NCBI GenBank assembly: GCA_946481135.1
Contig: CAMLMQ010000033.1
Coordinates: 1 to 19,480, forward strand
Source of the DNA: an uncultured Microbacteriaceae bacterium
GTDB taxonomy: Bacteria; Actinomycetota; Actinomycetes; Actinomycetales; Microbacteriaceae
Reading direction: 5' to 3'
DNA length: 19,480 nt
Each line of letters starts with the position of its first letter. Positions within the stretch are counted from its first letter, which is position 1. The notes beneath the pieces are model-generated. The model worked only from the letters and a program-made list of their open reading frames with translations. It did not search any database and was not told where the DNA came from. The position numbers were made by a program, and so were the translations under genes. Shown piece after piece: positions 1-8,093 of this stretch.

Positions 1-31
1 CTGCTGGGAATTCGCCCCGCTACCGTGGACT

Positions 32-748
32 GTGCCCGCTTCGCTCGACGTGGTCGCCGTGCCCGGCGGCACCGTCGAGCTACGGGATGCGCGCTCCGGC
101 ACGACACGCACCGTCGACCTGCGGCCATTCGAGATCGCGCGGACTCCCGTCACGGTGGACGGCATTCCACTCCACCGCGTCTCCTGGAACGACGCGATCG
201 CCTGGTGCAATGCGGCGTCGGTGCGCGCGGGGCTCACGCCCGCCTACGCGCGACAGGGCGACGGCGTCGTGACCTGGGACGCGACGTCGGACGGATTCCG
301 ACTGCCGACCGAGGCGGAGTGGGTGCACGCCTGCCGAGCGGGATCGACCGGCCCGTCCTACGGACCGCTCACCGACGTCGCGTGGTTCGATCAGGCGTCG
401 GGCCCCCGGCCCGTCGGTCGGAAGAAGCCCAACGCGTTCGGGCTCCACGACCTCCTCGGCAACGTGTGGGAGTGGTGCTGGGACTACCTCGACCCCGCCC
501 GCTACGGCGACTATCGCCTTCTGAAGGGCGGGTCGTGGGCGCTCGGTGCGGAGCACGTACGGGTCGGCGTCCGACGCGGGAGTGCGCCGGACGATGCGGT
601 CGACGATGCCGGGTTCCGCGTCGCGCGCGGGGCCGGAACCTCCCGCGACGCGCATCAGGGGTGGTCGGAGGCGGCCGATGTCGCGCGGGCGGGCCTTCCG
701 GGACCCCTGCCGGTGGGATGGACGCCGCTCCGCGCAGGCGGTTCGTAA
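32..748 (+). CDS. Formylglycine-generating-enzyme-fold (SUMF1/EgtB/PvdO-type) protein
   Basis: The 238-residue product has the hallmarks of the FGE-sulfatase fold: an N-terminal VPGGTVELRD strand, PVTVDGIPLHRVSWNDAIAWCN, the signature LPTEAEWVHACRAG near residue 100, then GLHDLLGNVWEWCWD, KGGSW and a terminal GFRVARG. Family members act on sulfatase cysteines, on ergothioneine precursors (EgtB) or have unknown roles. Bona fide FGEs carry two catalytic cysteines shortly after GGSW; here that stretch reads ALGAEHVRVGVRRG with no cysteine, so formylglycine formation is unlikely and the substrate is unknown. The GTG at 32 follows TACCGT (21-26) by 5 nt, a possible leaderless promoter, and the conserved domain begins right after it. 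However the frame is open to the window edge, so an upstream start cannot be excluded. It converges on cofE, with 49 bp between the stops. Confidence 0.8.
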   Translation: MPASLDVVAVPGGTVELRDARSGTTRTVDLRPFEIARTPVTVDGIPLHRVSWNDAIAWCNAASVRAGLTPAYARQGDGVVTWDATSDGFRLPTEAEWVHACRAGSTGPSYGPLTDVAWFDQASGPRPVGRKKPNAFGLHDLLGNVWEWCWDYLDPARYGDYRLLKGGSWALGAEHVRVGVRRGSAPDDAVDDAGFRVARGAGTSRDAHQGWSEAADVARAGLPGPLPVGWTPLRAGGS

Positions 749-809
749 CTCTCGGCCAGACGGCGTGTTGTCCACGTCTCGTGCGCGAACTCGCGTCTCA
801 CCGAGAGTT
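747..809. terminator. Inverted repeat spanning the convergent gene ends (possible bidirectional terminator)
   Basis: Positions 747-762 and 794-809 are inverted copies matching at 14 of 16 bases, including perfect 9-base arms AACTCTCGG (747-755) and CCGAGAGTT (801-809). The left arm begins in the TAA of the FGE-fold gene; the right arm contains the last codons and stop of cofE. The loop is about 31 nt and there is no T-tract, so a terminator role is inferred only from its place between two convergent genes. Confidence 0.35.
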
Positions 810-1565
810 GGGAACGTCGCGCGCGTCGAGCCCCGCGCGGTACCCCTCGTCCCACGCCTCCGTCGAGCCGACGCGGAACATGTCGTGCGCGGCGTCGCGG
901 ATGAGCGGCTGCGCCCCCGCGGGGTCGAGCTCGTCGGTCACGAGATGGCCCATGCCGCGGATGACGGCGACCGGGGTGCCGTTCGCCTTGCCCTTCACGA
1001 GGTCGGCCGCTGCGGCGAGCTCGTCGCCGACCGCGGGCTGGGTCACGAGCAGCTCCCGGCCCGCGGCGTCCGTCGAACCGCGCAGGTCGTCGAGCACCCG
1101 CACCCCCGCCGCGCCGATCGCGACGTCGGTCTGCCCCTCCCGCCACGGGCGCCCGAAGGTGTCGGTGACGATCACGCCGACGCGGATGCCGAAGCGCTCC
1201 CGCAGGGCGGTGCAGAGCGCGCGGGCCGAGGCGTCGGGGTCGGCGGGCAGCAGCAGCACGGTGCCGTCGTCGGTGTTGCTGGAGTCGACGCCCGCCGCCG
1301 CCATCACCTGCCCCCACGCGTTCTGCACGATGCGGGTCGAGCCGCGGGTCGCGACGACCCGCACGGTCTCGGCGGTGATCGCGTCGTCACGGTCGGCGGC
1401 GGCGACGATGCGCCCCTCGGCCTTGCTGAGAATCTTCGAGGTCACCGCGAGGATGTCGCCGTCCTCCAGGTCGGCACCGAGGGCATCCCCGACGGAATCC
1501 GCGACGTCGTCGCCCGGCCGGAACTCGGGCAGCCCGTCGACCGTCCAGATCGTCACCCGCGTCAT
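798..1565 (-). CDS. cofE: Coenzyme F420-0:L-glutamate ligase (CofE)
   Basis: CofE adds gamma-linked glutamates to F420-0 in a GTP-dependent reaction, making the mature cytosolic coenzyme. The 255-residue protein has the family motifs [12 protein letters not shown] (residues 41-52), [13 protein letters not shown] (95-107), [21 protein letters not shown] (131-151) and the C-terminal [17 protein letters not shown] (188-204). It is a stand-alone CofE domain: mycobacterial FbiB is about twice as long because it adds a nitroreductase-like domain that completes F420 synthesis, so that partner must be encoded elsewhere if present. The ATG at 1565 overlaps the TGA of the upstream oxidoreductase gene in an ATGA arrangement, pointing to translational coupling. 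No promoter of its own is seen. Confidence 0.93.
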   Translation of the reverse strand: MTRVTIWTVDGLPEFRPGDDVADSVGDALGADLEDGDILAVTSKILSKAEGRIVAAADRDDAITAETVRVVATRGSTRIVQNAWGQVMAAAGVDSSNTDDGTVLLLPADPDASARALCTALRERFGIRVGVIVTDTFGRPWREGQTDVAIGAAGVRVLDDLRGSTDAAGRELLVTQPAVGDELAAAADLVKGKANGTPVAVIRGMGHLVTDELDPAGAQPLIRDAAHDMFRVGSTEAWDEGYRAGLDARDVPNSR

Positions 1566-2554
1566 CGGGTGAGCCTCGGCAGCACGTCGCGGCCGAACAC
1601 CCGCAGGAACTCCTCCTGGTTGCGCCCCACGTTGTGCAGGTGGATGCGGTCGACCCCGAGGTCGAGGAACCCCTGCAGGTGGGCGCGGTGCGCGTCGGGG
1701 TCGGCGGACACGAGCAGCCGGCCCTCGAAGTGCTCGGGCCGCACCATGCGCGCCATCTGCTCGATCTCGAACGGCGAGCGGATGTCGGCCTTCGGGAACT
1801 TGAGCCCGAGCGTCGGCCACTCGGTGAGCGCGTTCGCCGTCGCCTCCTCGTCGGTCGGCGCCCAGCTCACGTGCACCCGCAGGATGCGCTCGCCCGAGCC
1901 GCGGCCGGCATCCCGCGCACCCTCGTCGAACCGCTGGAAGAGGGCGGCGAGCTTCTCGTGCGCCGCGGTCTCGGTGATGATCCCGTCGGCGACGCGGCCC
2001 GCGCGCTTCGCGGTGACGGGTCCTGAGGCGGCGACGTAGATCGGCGGCGGGGTCGCGGGCGCCGTCCAGAGCCGGGTCGACTCCAGGCGGTAGTAGCGAC
2101 CCTCGTGGCGCACATCCTTGCCGGTCGCCCCCGAGACGAAGAGCTTGCGGATGATGTCGAGCGCCTCGAACATCCGGTCGATGCGTTCCGGCGCGTCGGG
2201 CCAGTACTGCCCGACGACGTGCTCGTTGAGGGCCTCGCCGCTGCCGAGCCCGAGCCAGTGCCGGCCCGGGTACATCGCTTCGAGGGTCGCGGACGCCTGG
2301 GCGACGACCGCGGGGTGGAACCGGAACGTCGGCGTGCTCACGGTGCCGAGGGCGCCCCGCGTGGTCTGCCCGAGGGCGGAGAGGATGTTCCAGACGAACG
2401 ACGCCTGCCCCTGCTGCGGGGTCCACGGCTGGAAGTGGTCGGCCGCCATCACGCCGTCGAAGCCGTGCGCCTCGGCTTCGGCAGCGAGCGCGAGCACCTG
2501 GTTCGGGGCGAACTGCTCGAGCATCGCGGCGTAGCCGACGAGCGCGCGGGTCAT
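1562..2554 (-). CDS. LLM-class F420-dependent oxidoreductase, FGD-like paralog
   Basis: This 330-residue TIM-barrel enzyme of the bacterial luciferase-like superfamily belongs to the branch that resembles F420-dependent glucose-6-phosphate dehydrogenase. It keeps the FGD landmarks [10 protein letters not shown] near the N terminus (active-site Glu), AADHFQPW (His and Trp), [15 protein letters not shown] and [10 protein letters not shown] (second Glu). The FGD segment TSGKG, whose lysine contacts the substrate phosphate in M. tuberculosis FGD, is replaced by ITETAAHEK, so another substrate is likely and glucose 6-phosphate is doubtful. The stop codon overlaps the cofE start by 4 bp, so enzyme and cofactor maturation are probably co-translated. 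The ATG at 2554 is preceded by a G-run, and CAAGAT lies 6 nt upstream as a weak -10-like hexamer. Confidence 0.88.
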   Translation of the reverse strand: MTRALVGYAAMLEQFAPNQVLALAAEAEAHGFDGVMAADHFQPWTPQQGQASFVWNILSALGQTTRGALGTVSTPTFRFHPAVVAQASATLEAMYPGRHWLGLGSGEALNEHVVGQYWPDAPERIDRMFEALDIIRKLFVSGATGKDVRHEGRYYRLESTRLWTAPATPPPIYVAASGPVTAKRAGRVADGIITETAAHEKLAALFQRFDEGARDAGRGSGERILRVHVSWAPTDEEATANALTEWPTLGLKFPKADIRSPFEIEQMARMVRPEHFEGRLLVSADPDAHRAHLQGFLDLGVDRIHLHNVGRNQEEFLRVFGRDVLPRLTR

Positions 2555-2595
2555 CCCCCCATCTTGGCGCCTCCGCGCCGGTCGCCGCCGTCGCG

Positions 2596-4143
2596 CTACT
2601 GCACGCGGATGAGGGTGCGCTCCAACCCCGTCGATCCGTCGGGGGCGATCGGGGCCCGTTCGACGATCTGCGTCGTGCCGTCGAGGTCGGTCGCGCGCAC
2701 CGCGACGTAGTGGGTGCCCGCGGTCGCCTCCCAGTCGAGGTACCACTGCACCCACGTCGCGCCGTTGATCGGGGTCGAGAGCGTCGCATCCCGCCAGGCG
2801 CCGTCGTCGATCTGCACCTCGACCCGGCCGACGCCGACGGGCTGGGCCCACGCCATCCCGGCGATCGTCACGCGACCGGCCGGCACCGCGCGGTCGACGC
2901 GCGGGGTGTCGATCCGGGACGACAGTTTGATGGGAGCCTTCGCGCTGTAGCCGCGCGGCGTCCAGTAGGCCTCCTCGTCGGCGAACCGGGTCACGCGCAG
3001 CTCGGTGAGCCACTTCGTCGCCGACACGTAGCCGTAGAGTCCCGGCACGACCATCCGCACGGGGAAGCCGTGCTCCAGAGGCAGGGGTTCGCCGTTCATC
3101 CCGACGGCGAGGATCGCGTCGAGCGTGTCGTCGGTGAGCGACGCCAGGGGGGTGCTCGCCGTGAACCCGTCGACGCTGCGCGAGAGCACCATGTCGGCGC
3201 CGTTCTGCGGCCGCGCCCGAGCGAGGATGTCGCGCACCGGCACGCCGAGCCAGATCGCGGTGCCGACGAGGTCGCCGCCGACGGGGTTCGACACGCACGT
3301 CAGGGTGACGCCGTACTCGGCCGGACCCATCGCGAGCAGATCGTCGAAGCCGAGAGTGACGGGCTCGTCGACCATGCCGGTGACGTCGAGCCGCCACGTG
3401 GCGGGGGCGACCTGCGGCACCGTGAGCGCCGTGTCGACCCGGTAGAAGTCGGCGTTCAGGGTGATGAGCGGCGTGAGCCCGTCGATGTCGAACTCGGCAC
3501 CGGCGGGGATCGTGACGCGCGTGGTCGGGTCGGGAAGACGCAGGGCGCGCCGCAGCGCCGACACGCTCGACACCGTCGACGCGACGACGCGACTGCCGAC
3601 CCCGACGAGCAGCGCGCCGACGCCGACACCGGTCGTGAGCAGGAGGAACTCGCGGCGCGCCGGCCCGGCACCGGCAGTGGGGGTGGCACGCCAGCGGCGC
3701 AGCGACCTCGCGAGCACGACCAGCACGACGAGGCCGACGACCGTGCCGACCACCGACGGCAGCGCCGCGAGCACCGGGACGGAGCCCGCACGTGTCGCGG
3801 TCGCGGCGGCGGCGGCCGTGCCGGCGAGTGCGAGCAGCACGGCACCGAACGGCGGACGGGCAAGCTGGAGAAGTCCCGCGATCGCCGCACCGATCACGGC
3901 GGCGACTCCGACGGAGGCGAGGAGGACGATCTTGTCGGCGTCGCCGAACGTCTCGATCGCGAACTCCTTGAGCGGGCGGGGCACGACGTCGACCACGAAG
4001 GAGCTCACGGCGAGGATCGGGCTCGCGCGCCGGTCGACGATCAGGGCGACGAGTTCCGCCGCCCCGAGAAGGGCGGCCGCGCTGACGACGCCGACCGTCC
4101 CCGCCGCGAGGGGGCGGGTGAGGCGTGGGCCTGTGCGGGGCAT
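2596..4143 (-). CDS. Membrane-anchored molybdopterin-dependent oxidoreductase (sulfite-oxidase-like)
   Basis: The 515-residue protein has three parts. Residues 1-150 are hydrophobic with about four membrane segments (roughly 15-36, 72-93, 98-118, 128-146). A fifth hydrophobic stretch (168-186) is preceded by [11 protein letters not shown] (162-171), a twin-arginine-type motif. From residue 205 on comes the extracytoplasmic catalytic part: the sulfite-oxidase-type molybdopterin domain with [21 protein letters not shown], where Cys283 is the expected Mo ligand, then [21 protein letters not shown] (about 358-378), and a C-terminal Ig-like domain (about 415-515). The electron partner and substrate cannot be read from sequence. 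Related actinobacterial proteins use Sec for the first helices and Tat for the last, which fits this layout. It is followed 41 bp later by the LLM oxidoreductase gene; co-transcription is possible but not shown. Confidence 0.9.
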   Translation of the reverse strand: MPRTGPRLTRPLAAGTVGVVSAAALLGAAELVALIVDRRASPILAVSSFVVDVVPRPLKEFAIETFGDADKIVLLASVGVAAVIGAAIAGLLQLARPPFGAVLLALAGTAAAAATATRAGSVPVLAALPSVVGTVVGLVVLVVLARSLRRWRATPTAGAGPARREFLLLTTGVGVGALLVGVGSRVVASTVSSVSALRRALRLPDPTTRVTIPAGAEFDIDGLTPLITLNADFYRVDTALTVPQVAPATWRLDVTGMVDEPVTLGFDDLLAMGPAEYGVTLTCVSNPVGGDLVGTAIWLGVPVRDILARARPQNGADMVLSRSVDGFTASTPLASLTDDTLDAILAVGMNGEPLPLEHGFPVRMVVPGLYGYVSATKWLTELRVTRFADEEAYWTPRGYSAKAPIKLSSRIDTPRVDRAVPAGRVTIAGMAWAQPVGVGRVEVQIDDGAWRDATLSTPINGATWVQWYLDWEATAGTHYVAVRATDLDGTTQIVERAPIAPDGSTGLERTLIRVQ

Positions 4144-4227
4144 GTCCGTTCCGTTCCCGCGGTCAGTGTCGCTCCCGCGCGTCGGGAAGGATTCGGAGGG
4201 ACGCCGACCCCGGTTTGGGCCGCCGTG

Positions 4228-4845
4228 TCAGACCTGCACGGCGCGGAGCCGCTCGATCGTGCCGAGCTTCGTGCGCTCGCTCTCCACGACATCGAGACCC
4301 GCGGCGCGCACGAGCGGCAGCGGTCGACGGGTGAAGTGCTCCCCCGCCGTGAGGATCGTGACACGCTCGACGAGCCACTGCAGGGCCCAGACGGGGGGCC
4401 ACGTGCTGCCGACGTGGTCGAGCAGCAACAGGGTGCCGCCGGGGCGCAGCACACGGGCGAGCTCGGCGATCGCGACGTCGGGATGCGGGATCGAGCAGAG
4501 CCCGAGTGCGCACACCGCGGTATCGAAGGAGGCGTCGGGGACCGGCAACTGCTCGGCATCACCCTCGACGAGCTCGACCGGGCGGCCGAGGTCGTCGGCG
4601 CGACGGCGGGCGACGGCGAGCATCTCGGCGCTCAGGTCGAGGCCCGTGAGGTCGACCTCGGCCGGGTAGAACGGGAGGCTCCGACCAGTGCCGATCGCGA
4701 CCTCGAGCGTGCGGCCGGAGGCGCGGGAGCCGATCCACTCGCGCGCCCCCGCGAGGATGCCGCGCTCGAGCCGGTCCATCGAGCGGTCGTAGTCGCGGGC
4801 GCCGCGGTCCCACACCCGGCGCTGCCTCGCGGTGGCGGGATCCAT
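4228..4845 (-). CDS. Class I SAM-dependent methyltransferase
   Basis: A 205-residue protein with a Methyltransf_11/25-type Rossmann domain: LEVAIGTGRSLPFYP is motif I (SAM glycine loop), LDLSAEMLAVAR holds the acidic residue that binds the SAM ribose, VEGDAEQLPVPDASFDTAVC is motif II/III, and ARVLRPGGTLLLLDHVGS is the post-III strand. The N-terminal helix (RQRRVWDRGARDYDRSMDRLERG) is typical of UbiE/PhcB-like small-molecule methyltransferases. The acceptor is unknown. The ATG at 4845 gives a standard N terminus, with no clear Shine-Dalgarno sequence. A palindromic repeat separates it from fgd upstream; the molybdopterin oxidoreductase gene follows after about 84 bp of sequence in which I see no clear signal. 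Confidence 0.88.
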   Translation of the reverse strand: MDPATARQRRVWDRGARDYDRSMDRLERGILAGAREWIGSRASGRTLEVAIGTGRSLPFYPAEVDLTGLDLSAEMLAVARRRADDLGRPVELVEGDAEQLPVPDASFDTAVCALGLCSIPHPDVAIAELARVLRPGGTLLLLDHVGSTWPPVWALQWLVERVTILTAGEHFTRRPLPLVRAAGLDVVESERTKLGTIERLRAVQV

Positions 4846-4867
4846 GGCGGCTCTGTCGTCGGGGTGG

Positions 4868-4907
4868 GGTCTCGACACGCGGCCTGCGGCCGCTACTCGA
4901 CCACCGG
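4868..4907. repeat. Microbacteriaceae-type intergenic palindrome (REP-like)
   Basis: The arms TCGA-N3-GCGGCC (4872-4884) and GGCCGC-N3-TCGA (4888-4900) surround a TGC loop, flanked by GGT and CCACC. From memory, GGTCTCGA...TCGACCACC palindromes of this kind recur between genes in Microbacteriaceae genomes; this has not been searched here. The element runs into fgd, supplying its last codons and its TAG stop at 4893-4895. Confidence 0.6.
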
Positions 4908-5927
4908 GATGGGGAGGGCGCGGAGTCGGGGGGCGAGGTCGCGTTCGAACAGGTCGAGGAAGCGGCGCTGGTCGTGGCCGGGGGCGTGGAACACGAGGTG
5001 GGTGAAGCCCGCGTCGACGTACGGCTTCACCCCGGCGACGACCTCGTCGGGGTCGCTGCCGACGATCCATCGCGAGGCGATCTGCTCGATCGGGAGCGCA
5101 TCCGCGGCCTTCTCCATCTCGACCGGGTCGGTGATGTCGTGCTTCTGCTCCTTGCTGAGCGCGAGCGGCGCCCAGAAGCGGGTGTTCTGCAGGGCCGTGT
5201 CGGCATCCGTGTCGTAGGAGATCTTGATCTCGATCATCCGGTCGATATCGGCGTAGGAGCGGTCGGCCTTCGCGGCGCCCTCCTTGACCGCGGGGATGAG
5301 CTCGTCGGTGTAGAGCGACATGCCCTTGCCCGACGTGCAGATGAATCCGTCGCCCGCGCGGCCCGCGTAACGTGCCACCATCGGGCCGCCGGCCGCGATG
5401 TACACGGGGATCGGCAACTCGGGACGGTCGTAGATGTTGGCGTCGTGGGTCTCGTAGTACTCGCCGCGGAAGTTGACGCGCTCCTGCGTCCACAACTGCC
5501 GCATGAGGTCGACGGCCTCGCGCAGGCGCCCGAAGCGCTCCTTGAACGCGGGCCAGGCGTGCTCGTCGGCCGAGAGGGCACCCGTCGCGATCTCGTTGAG
5601 TGCCTCGCCGGTTCCGACCCCGAGGAAGATGCGGTCGGGATACATCACCCCCATGCTCGCGAACGCCTGCGCGATCACGGCGGGGTTGTAGCGGAAGGTC
5701 GGGGTCATGACGCTCGTGCCGATGCGGATCTTGCTCGTGCGCTCCCCCACCGCGGCCATCCAGGTGAGCGAGAACGGCGCGTGCCCGCCCTCGTGACGCC
5801 AGGGTTGGAAGTGGTCGCTCACGGCGACCGATTCCATTCCGTGCTGCTCGGCCGCGACCGCGATCTCGACGAGCTCGCGGGGGTCGAACTGCTCGGCGCT
5901 GGCCTTGTATCCGAGGGTGAGGCTCAT
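4893..5927 (-). CDS. fgd: F420-dependent glucose-6-phosphate dehydrogenase (FGD)
   Basis: FGD oxidises glucose 6-phosphate to 6-phosphogluconolactone while reducing F420 to F420H2, and is the main cytosolic source of reduced F420 in actinobacteria. The 344-residue sequence follows M. tuberculosis FGD1 closely: [106 protein letters not shown] and [14 protein letters not shown]. Counterparts of the active-site Glu13, His40, Trp44 and Glu109 and the phosphate-binding Lys198 are present (here Glu12, His39, Trp43, Glu108 and the Lys of TSGKG). The ATG at 5927 matches the family N terminus; a GTG ten codons upstream is in frame but adds non-homologous residues. The final PIPVVE and stop come from a palindromic repeat. 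Confidence 0.95.
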   Translation of the reverse strand: MSLTLGYKASAEQFDPRELVEIAVAAEQHGMESVAVSDHFQPWRHEGGHAPFSLTWMAAVGERTSKIRIGTSVMTPTFRYNPAVIAQAFASMGVMYPDRIFLGVGTGEALNEIATGALSADEHAWPAFKERFGRLREAVDLMRQLWTQERVNFRGEYYETHDANIYDRPELPIPVYIAAGGPMVARYAGRAGDGFICTSGKGMSLYTDELIPAVKEGAAKADRSYADIDRMIEIKISYDTDADTALQNTRFWAPLALSKEQKHDITDPVEMEKAADALPIEQIASRWIVGSDPDEVVAGVKPYVDAGFTHLVFHAPGHDQRRFLDLFERDLAPRLRALPIPVVE

Positions 5928-5960
5928 CCCCTCATTCTGCCCCCGCCGGTCCGGCACCGC

Positions 5961-6197
5961 TCAGTCGTCGTCGGGGAGCTGGGGAACCCAGGACGAGGTG
6001 ATCGCCTCGTCGGGGGTCGAGTCGACGTAGGTGAGTTCCGCGGCCGTCGCCGACGCCGACGGAGAGGCGGGGAACGTCGCGCCGCACACGTCGCAGCGCA
6101 GCATCCCGAGCTCGTCGGGCTGGTGGGGGCCGAGGTGACGACAGTTCGGGCACTCCGAGAAGACCGCCCGATCGTTCCACGCCGCCCGCATCGCCAT
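5961..6197 (-). CDS. Small zinc-ribbon protein
   Basis: This 78-residue protein has Cys16-x2-Cys19 and Cys35-x2-Cys38, separated by 15 residues, forming a predicted single zinc ribbon, followed by an acidic, Ser/Ala-rich tail ending PQLPDDD. The knuckles CPNCRHLGP and LRCDVCGATF suggest a structural zinc site; nucleic-acid or protein binding is possible but not demonstrable. I do not recognise a named family. The ATG at 6197 sits 6 nt after TAGGGT, so the mRNA is probably leaderless, and this decides between Met1 and Met3. It lies between MATE and fgd, all on the minus strand; its stop is 33 bp before the fgd ATG, so fgd may be co-transcribed from the same promoter. Confidence 0.8.
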   Translation of the reverse strand: MAMRAAWNDRAVFSECPNCRHLGPHQPDELGMLRCDVCGATFPASPSASATAAELTYVDSTPDEAITSSWVPQLPDDD

Positions 6198-6203
6198 GAC
6201 GGC

Positions 6204-6209
6204 ACCCTA
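6204..6209 (-). promoter_or_regulatory. -10 element for a leaderless transcript (zinc-ribbon gene)
   Basis: TAGGGT on the minus strand ends 6 nt before the ATG at 6197, the TANNNT spacing expected when transcription starts at the start codon. No Shine-Dalgarno sequence fits in the 6-nt gap. Confidence 0.6.
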
Positions 6210-6220
6210 ACGCCGCGCGC

Positions 6221-7552
6221 TCAGCGTGCGCCCACGCGCATCCACCGCGTCCCCCGCGCCCGCAGCGCCAGCGTCGCCGCCCGCGCGGCGAGGTAGCCGC
6301 CGCAGAAGGCGAGTTGGATGCCGACGACGGCCGACACCGCATCCTCCGCGATCGAGGTGGCGAGCACGAGCAGGGGCAGGTAGACGGCGAGGTTGAGCAG
6401 CCCCGTCCACGCGAGGTACCGCCCGTCGCCGGCCCCGATCAGCACGCCGTCGAGCACGAACACGACGGCGCCGATCGGCAGCGAGGCGGCGACGACGAGC
6501 ACCCCCGCGCCGATCGCCTGCACGATGGCGGCGTCGGACGTGAACACCCGCCCGAGCACGGGACTCGTCGCCGCGAGCAGAGCCCCCACGGCGACCGACG
6601 TGACGAGTCCCCAGAACAGCAGTCGTCGCAGCACCGCCCGCACCCTCGCCACGTCGGACGACCCGAGCGCGTGACCGACGAGCGCCTGCCCGGCGATCGC
6701 GAACGCGTCGAGCACGAGCGCCGCCGTGAAGTAGAGGGTCAGCAGCACCTGCGTGGCCGCGAGCGGCACCGTGCCCTCGCCCGTGGCCGCCACGGTCGTC
6801 GCGACGAGGGCGACGCGCAGCGACACCGTGCGCAGCAGCAGCCACCCGCCCGCGGCGGCCGTGCCGGCGACCCCGGCGAGTCCCGGGCGGAGCGGCACCC
6901 CGAGCCGACGGGCGTGCCGCACCGCGATCGCCACGCTCGCCGCCGCCATCCCGTACTGGGCGATCACCGTGCCGACGGCCGATCCCGCGATGCCCCACCC
7001 CAGCCCGTAGATGAGCACCGCGTTGAGCGCCGCGTTCGCGGCGAAGCCCACGCCCGCGATGACGAGCGGCGTGCGGGTGTCCTGCAGCCCGCGGAACAAC
7101 CCCGCCGCCGCGATCACGACGAGCATGCCCGGGATGCCGACGGCCGAGATCGCGAGGTAGGTCGCCCCCTGCGCGGCCACCGCCTCCGTCGGCCCGAAGG
7201 CTCGCACGAGCACGCCGGCCGCGGGCACCCCCGCGACCGCGAGCACGACCCCGATGCCCGCCGCGAGCCAGAGACCGTCGATTCCGCCCCGCACCGCACC
7301 CGCGACATCGCCCGCCCCGAGACGTCGTGCCACCGTCGGGGTCGTCGCGTAGGCGAGGAAGACGAGCAGCCCGATCGCGGTCGCGAGCACCGTGCTCGCG
7401 ATGCCGAGCCCCGCGAGCGGGTCGGCGCCGAGGTGCCCGACGAGCGCCGTGTCCGTCGCGAGGAAGAGCGGCTCGGCGACGAGCGCACCGAGCGCCGGCA
7501 CGGCGAGCCGCGCGATCTCGCGGTCGAGAAGACGCGGAGCGGGCGTGACGAT
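6221..7552 (-). CDS. MATE-family (DinF-like) multidrug/metabolite efflux transporter
   Basis: A roughly 443-residue polytopic protein with twelve expected membrane helices, of the MATE family that exports organic cations or metabolites using Na+ or H+ gradients. DinF-branch signs are LLDREIARLAVPALGAL at the N terminus, EPLFLATDTALVGHLG, a second-half repeat with FAIAGQALVGHALGSSD, and FRGLQDTRTPLV. The start is unusual: homology demands that the protein begin before LLDREI, yet no ATG, GTG or TTG exists there until far upstream inside coaD (ATG at 7825). Available codons are CTG (7555), ATC (7552) or GTC (7549), right at the coaD stop; the first canonical in-frame codon, GTG at 7501, would cut the first helix. 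I mark ATC 7552 as provisional. Translation probably depends on termination of coaD. Confidence 0.88.
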   Translation of the reverse strand: MVTPAPRLLDREIARLAVPALGALVAEPLFLATDTALVGHLGADPLAGLGIASTVLATAIGLLVFLAYATTPTVARRLGAGDVAGAVRGGIDGLWLAAGIGVVLAVAGVPAAGVLVRAFGPTEAVAAQGATYLAISAVGIPGMLVVIAAAGLFRGLQDTRTPLVIAGVGFAANAALNAVLIYGLGWGIAGSAVGTVIAQYGMAAASVAIAVRHARRLGVPLRPGLAGVAGTAAAGGWLLLRTVSLRVALVATTVAATGEGTVPLAATQVLLTLYFTAALVLDAFAIAGQALVGHALGSSDVARVRAVLRRLLFWGLVTSVAVGALLAATSPVLGRVFTSDAAIVQAIGAGVLVVAASLPIGAVVFVLDGVLIGAGDGRYLAWTGLLNLAVYLPLLVLATSIAEDAVSAVVGIQLAFCGGYLAARAATLALRARGTRWMRVGAR

Positions 7553-8040
7553 CAGCCCCGCGCGGACTGCAGGAAGTCGGACACCGCCCGCGGCACATAC
7601 GGCGCGACGTCGCCGCCGAGCGCCGCCACCTGCCGCACGAGCGAACTCGACACGTGCGCGTGCGCGGGATCGGGCAGCAGGAAGATCGTCTCGACGCCCG
7701 CGAGGTTGCGGTTCACGATCGCCATCGGCGTCTCGTAGGCGACATCCACCTGGGAGCGGATGCCCTTCACGAGCACGCTCGCGCCGACATCCGTGCAGTA
7801 GTCGACGAGCAGGCCGACACTCCACGACGTCACGATGATGTTGTCGCCGAGGTCGGCATCCTTCACCGCGTCCTGGATGAGCGACACGCGCTGCGCGATC
7901 GGCAGGAGCGCCGACTTGTCGGGGTTGTGCACGACGAGCACGTGCAATTCGTCGAAGAGGCCCGCGGCCCGCCCGATCACGTCGAGGTGCCCGAGGGTCA
8001 CCGGATCGAACGACCCCGGGACGACAGCGATCCGGCTCAC
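7552..8040 (-). CDS. coaD: Phosphopantetheine adenylyltransferase (CoaD)
   Basis: CoaD transfers AMP from ATP to 4'-phosphopantetheine, the penultimate cytosolic step of coenzyme A synthesis. The 162-residue protein has the nucleotidyltransferase motif [13 protein letters not shown] at its start, [14 protein letters not shown] in the middle, and VSSSLVRQ, the counterpart of ISSTxxR, near the C terminus; its length is standard for the family. Two GTG starts are in frame, 8049 and 8040. I choose 8040 because TACAGT (8053-8048) ends 7 nt before it, fitting a leaderless transcript, and because the N terminus [13 protein letters not shown] then matches the family. Its stop overlaps the probable start of the MATE gene. 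recG lies upstream on the same strand, with about 50 bp between them. Confidence 0.95.
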   Translation of the reverse strand: MSRIAVVPGSFDPVTLGHLDVIGRAAGLFDELHVLVVHNPDKSALLPIAQRVSLIQDAVKDADLGDNIIVTSWSVGLLVDYCTDVGASVLVKGIRSQVDVAYETPMAIVNRNLAGVETIFLLPDPAHAHVSSSLVRQVAALGGDVAPYVPRAVSDFLQSARG

Positions 8041-8047
8041 GTCGCTC

Positions 8048-8053
8048 ACTGTA
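8048..8053 (-). promoter_or_regulatory. -10 element for a leaderless transcript (coaD)
   Basis: TACAGT on the minus strand is followed by 7 nt and then the GTG at 8040. It overlaps the alternative GTG at 8049, so a transcript from this promoter could not use that start. Confidence 0.55.
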
Positions 8054-8093
8054 GCCGGTGAGTGTTACCGATTCGTGACAGGCGACCTGCGGG

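Noticed and set aside
546..2039. 497-aa plus-strand reading frame
   Set aside because: Spans the end of the FGE-fold gene and runs antisense to cofE and the LLM oxidoreductase; no domain features.
2710..5217. 835-aa plus-strand reading frame
   Set aside because: It lies antisense to the molybdopterin oxidoreductase, methyltransferase and fgd genes, which have clear motifs; its translation is an Arg/Gly/Asp-rich shadow typical of GC-rich DNA.
5928..5957. Longer start for fgd at GTG 5957
   Set aside because: It adds ten residues without homology; the ATG at 5927 aligns with the M. tuberculosis FGD N terminus.
6314..7738. 474-aa plus-strand reading frame
   Set aside because: Antisense to the MATE gene and coaD; Arg/Asp/His-rich shadow.
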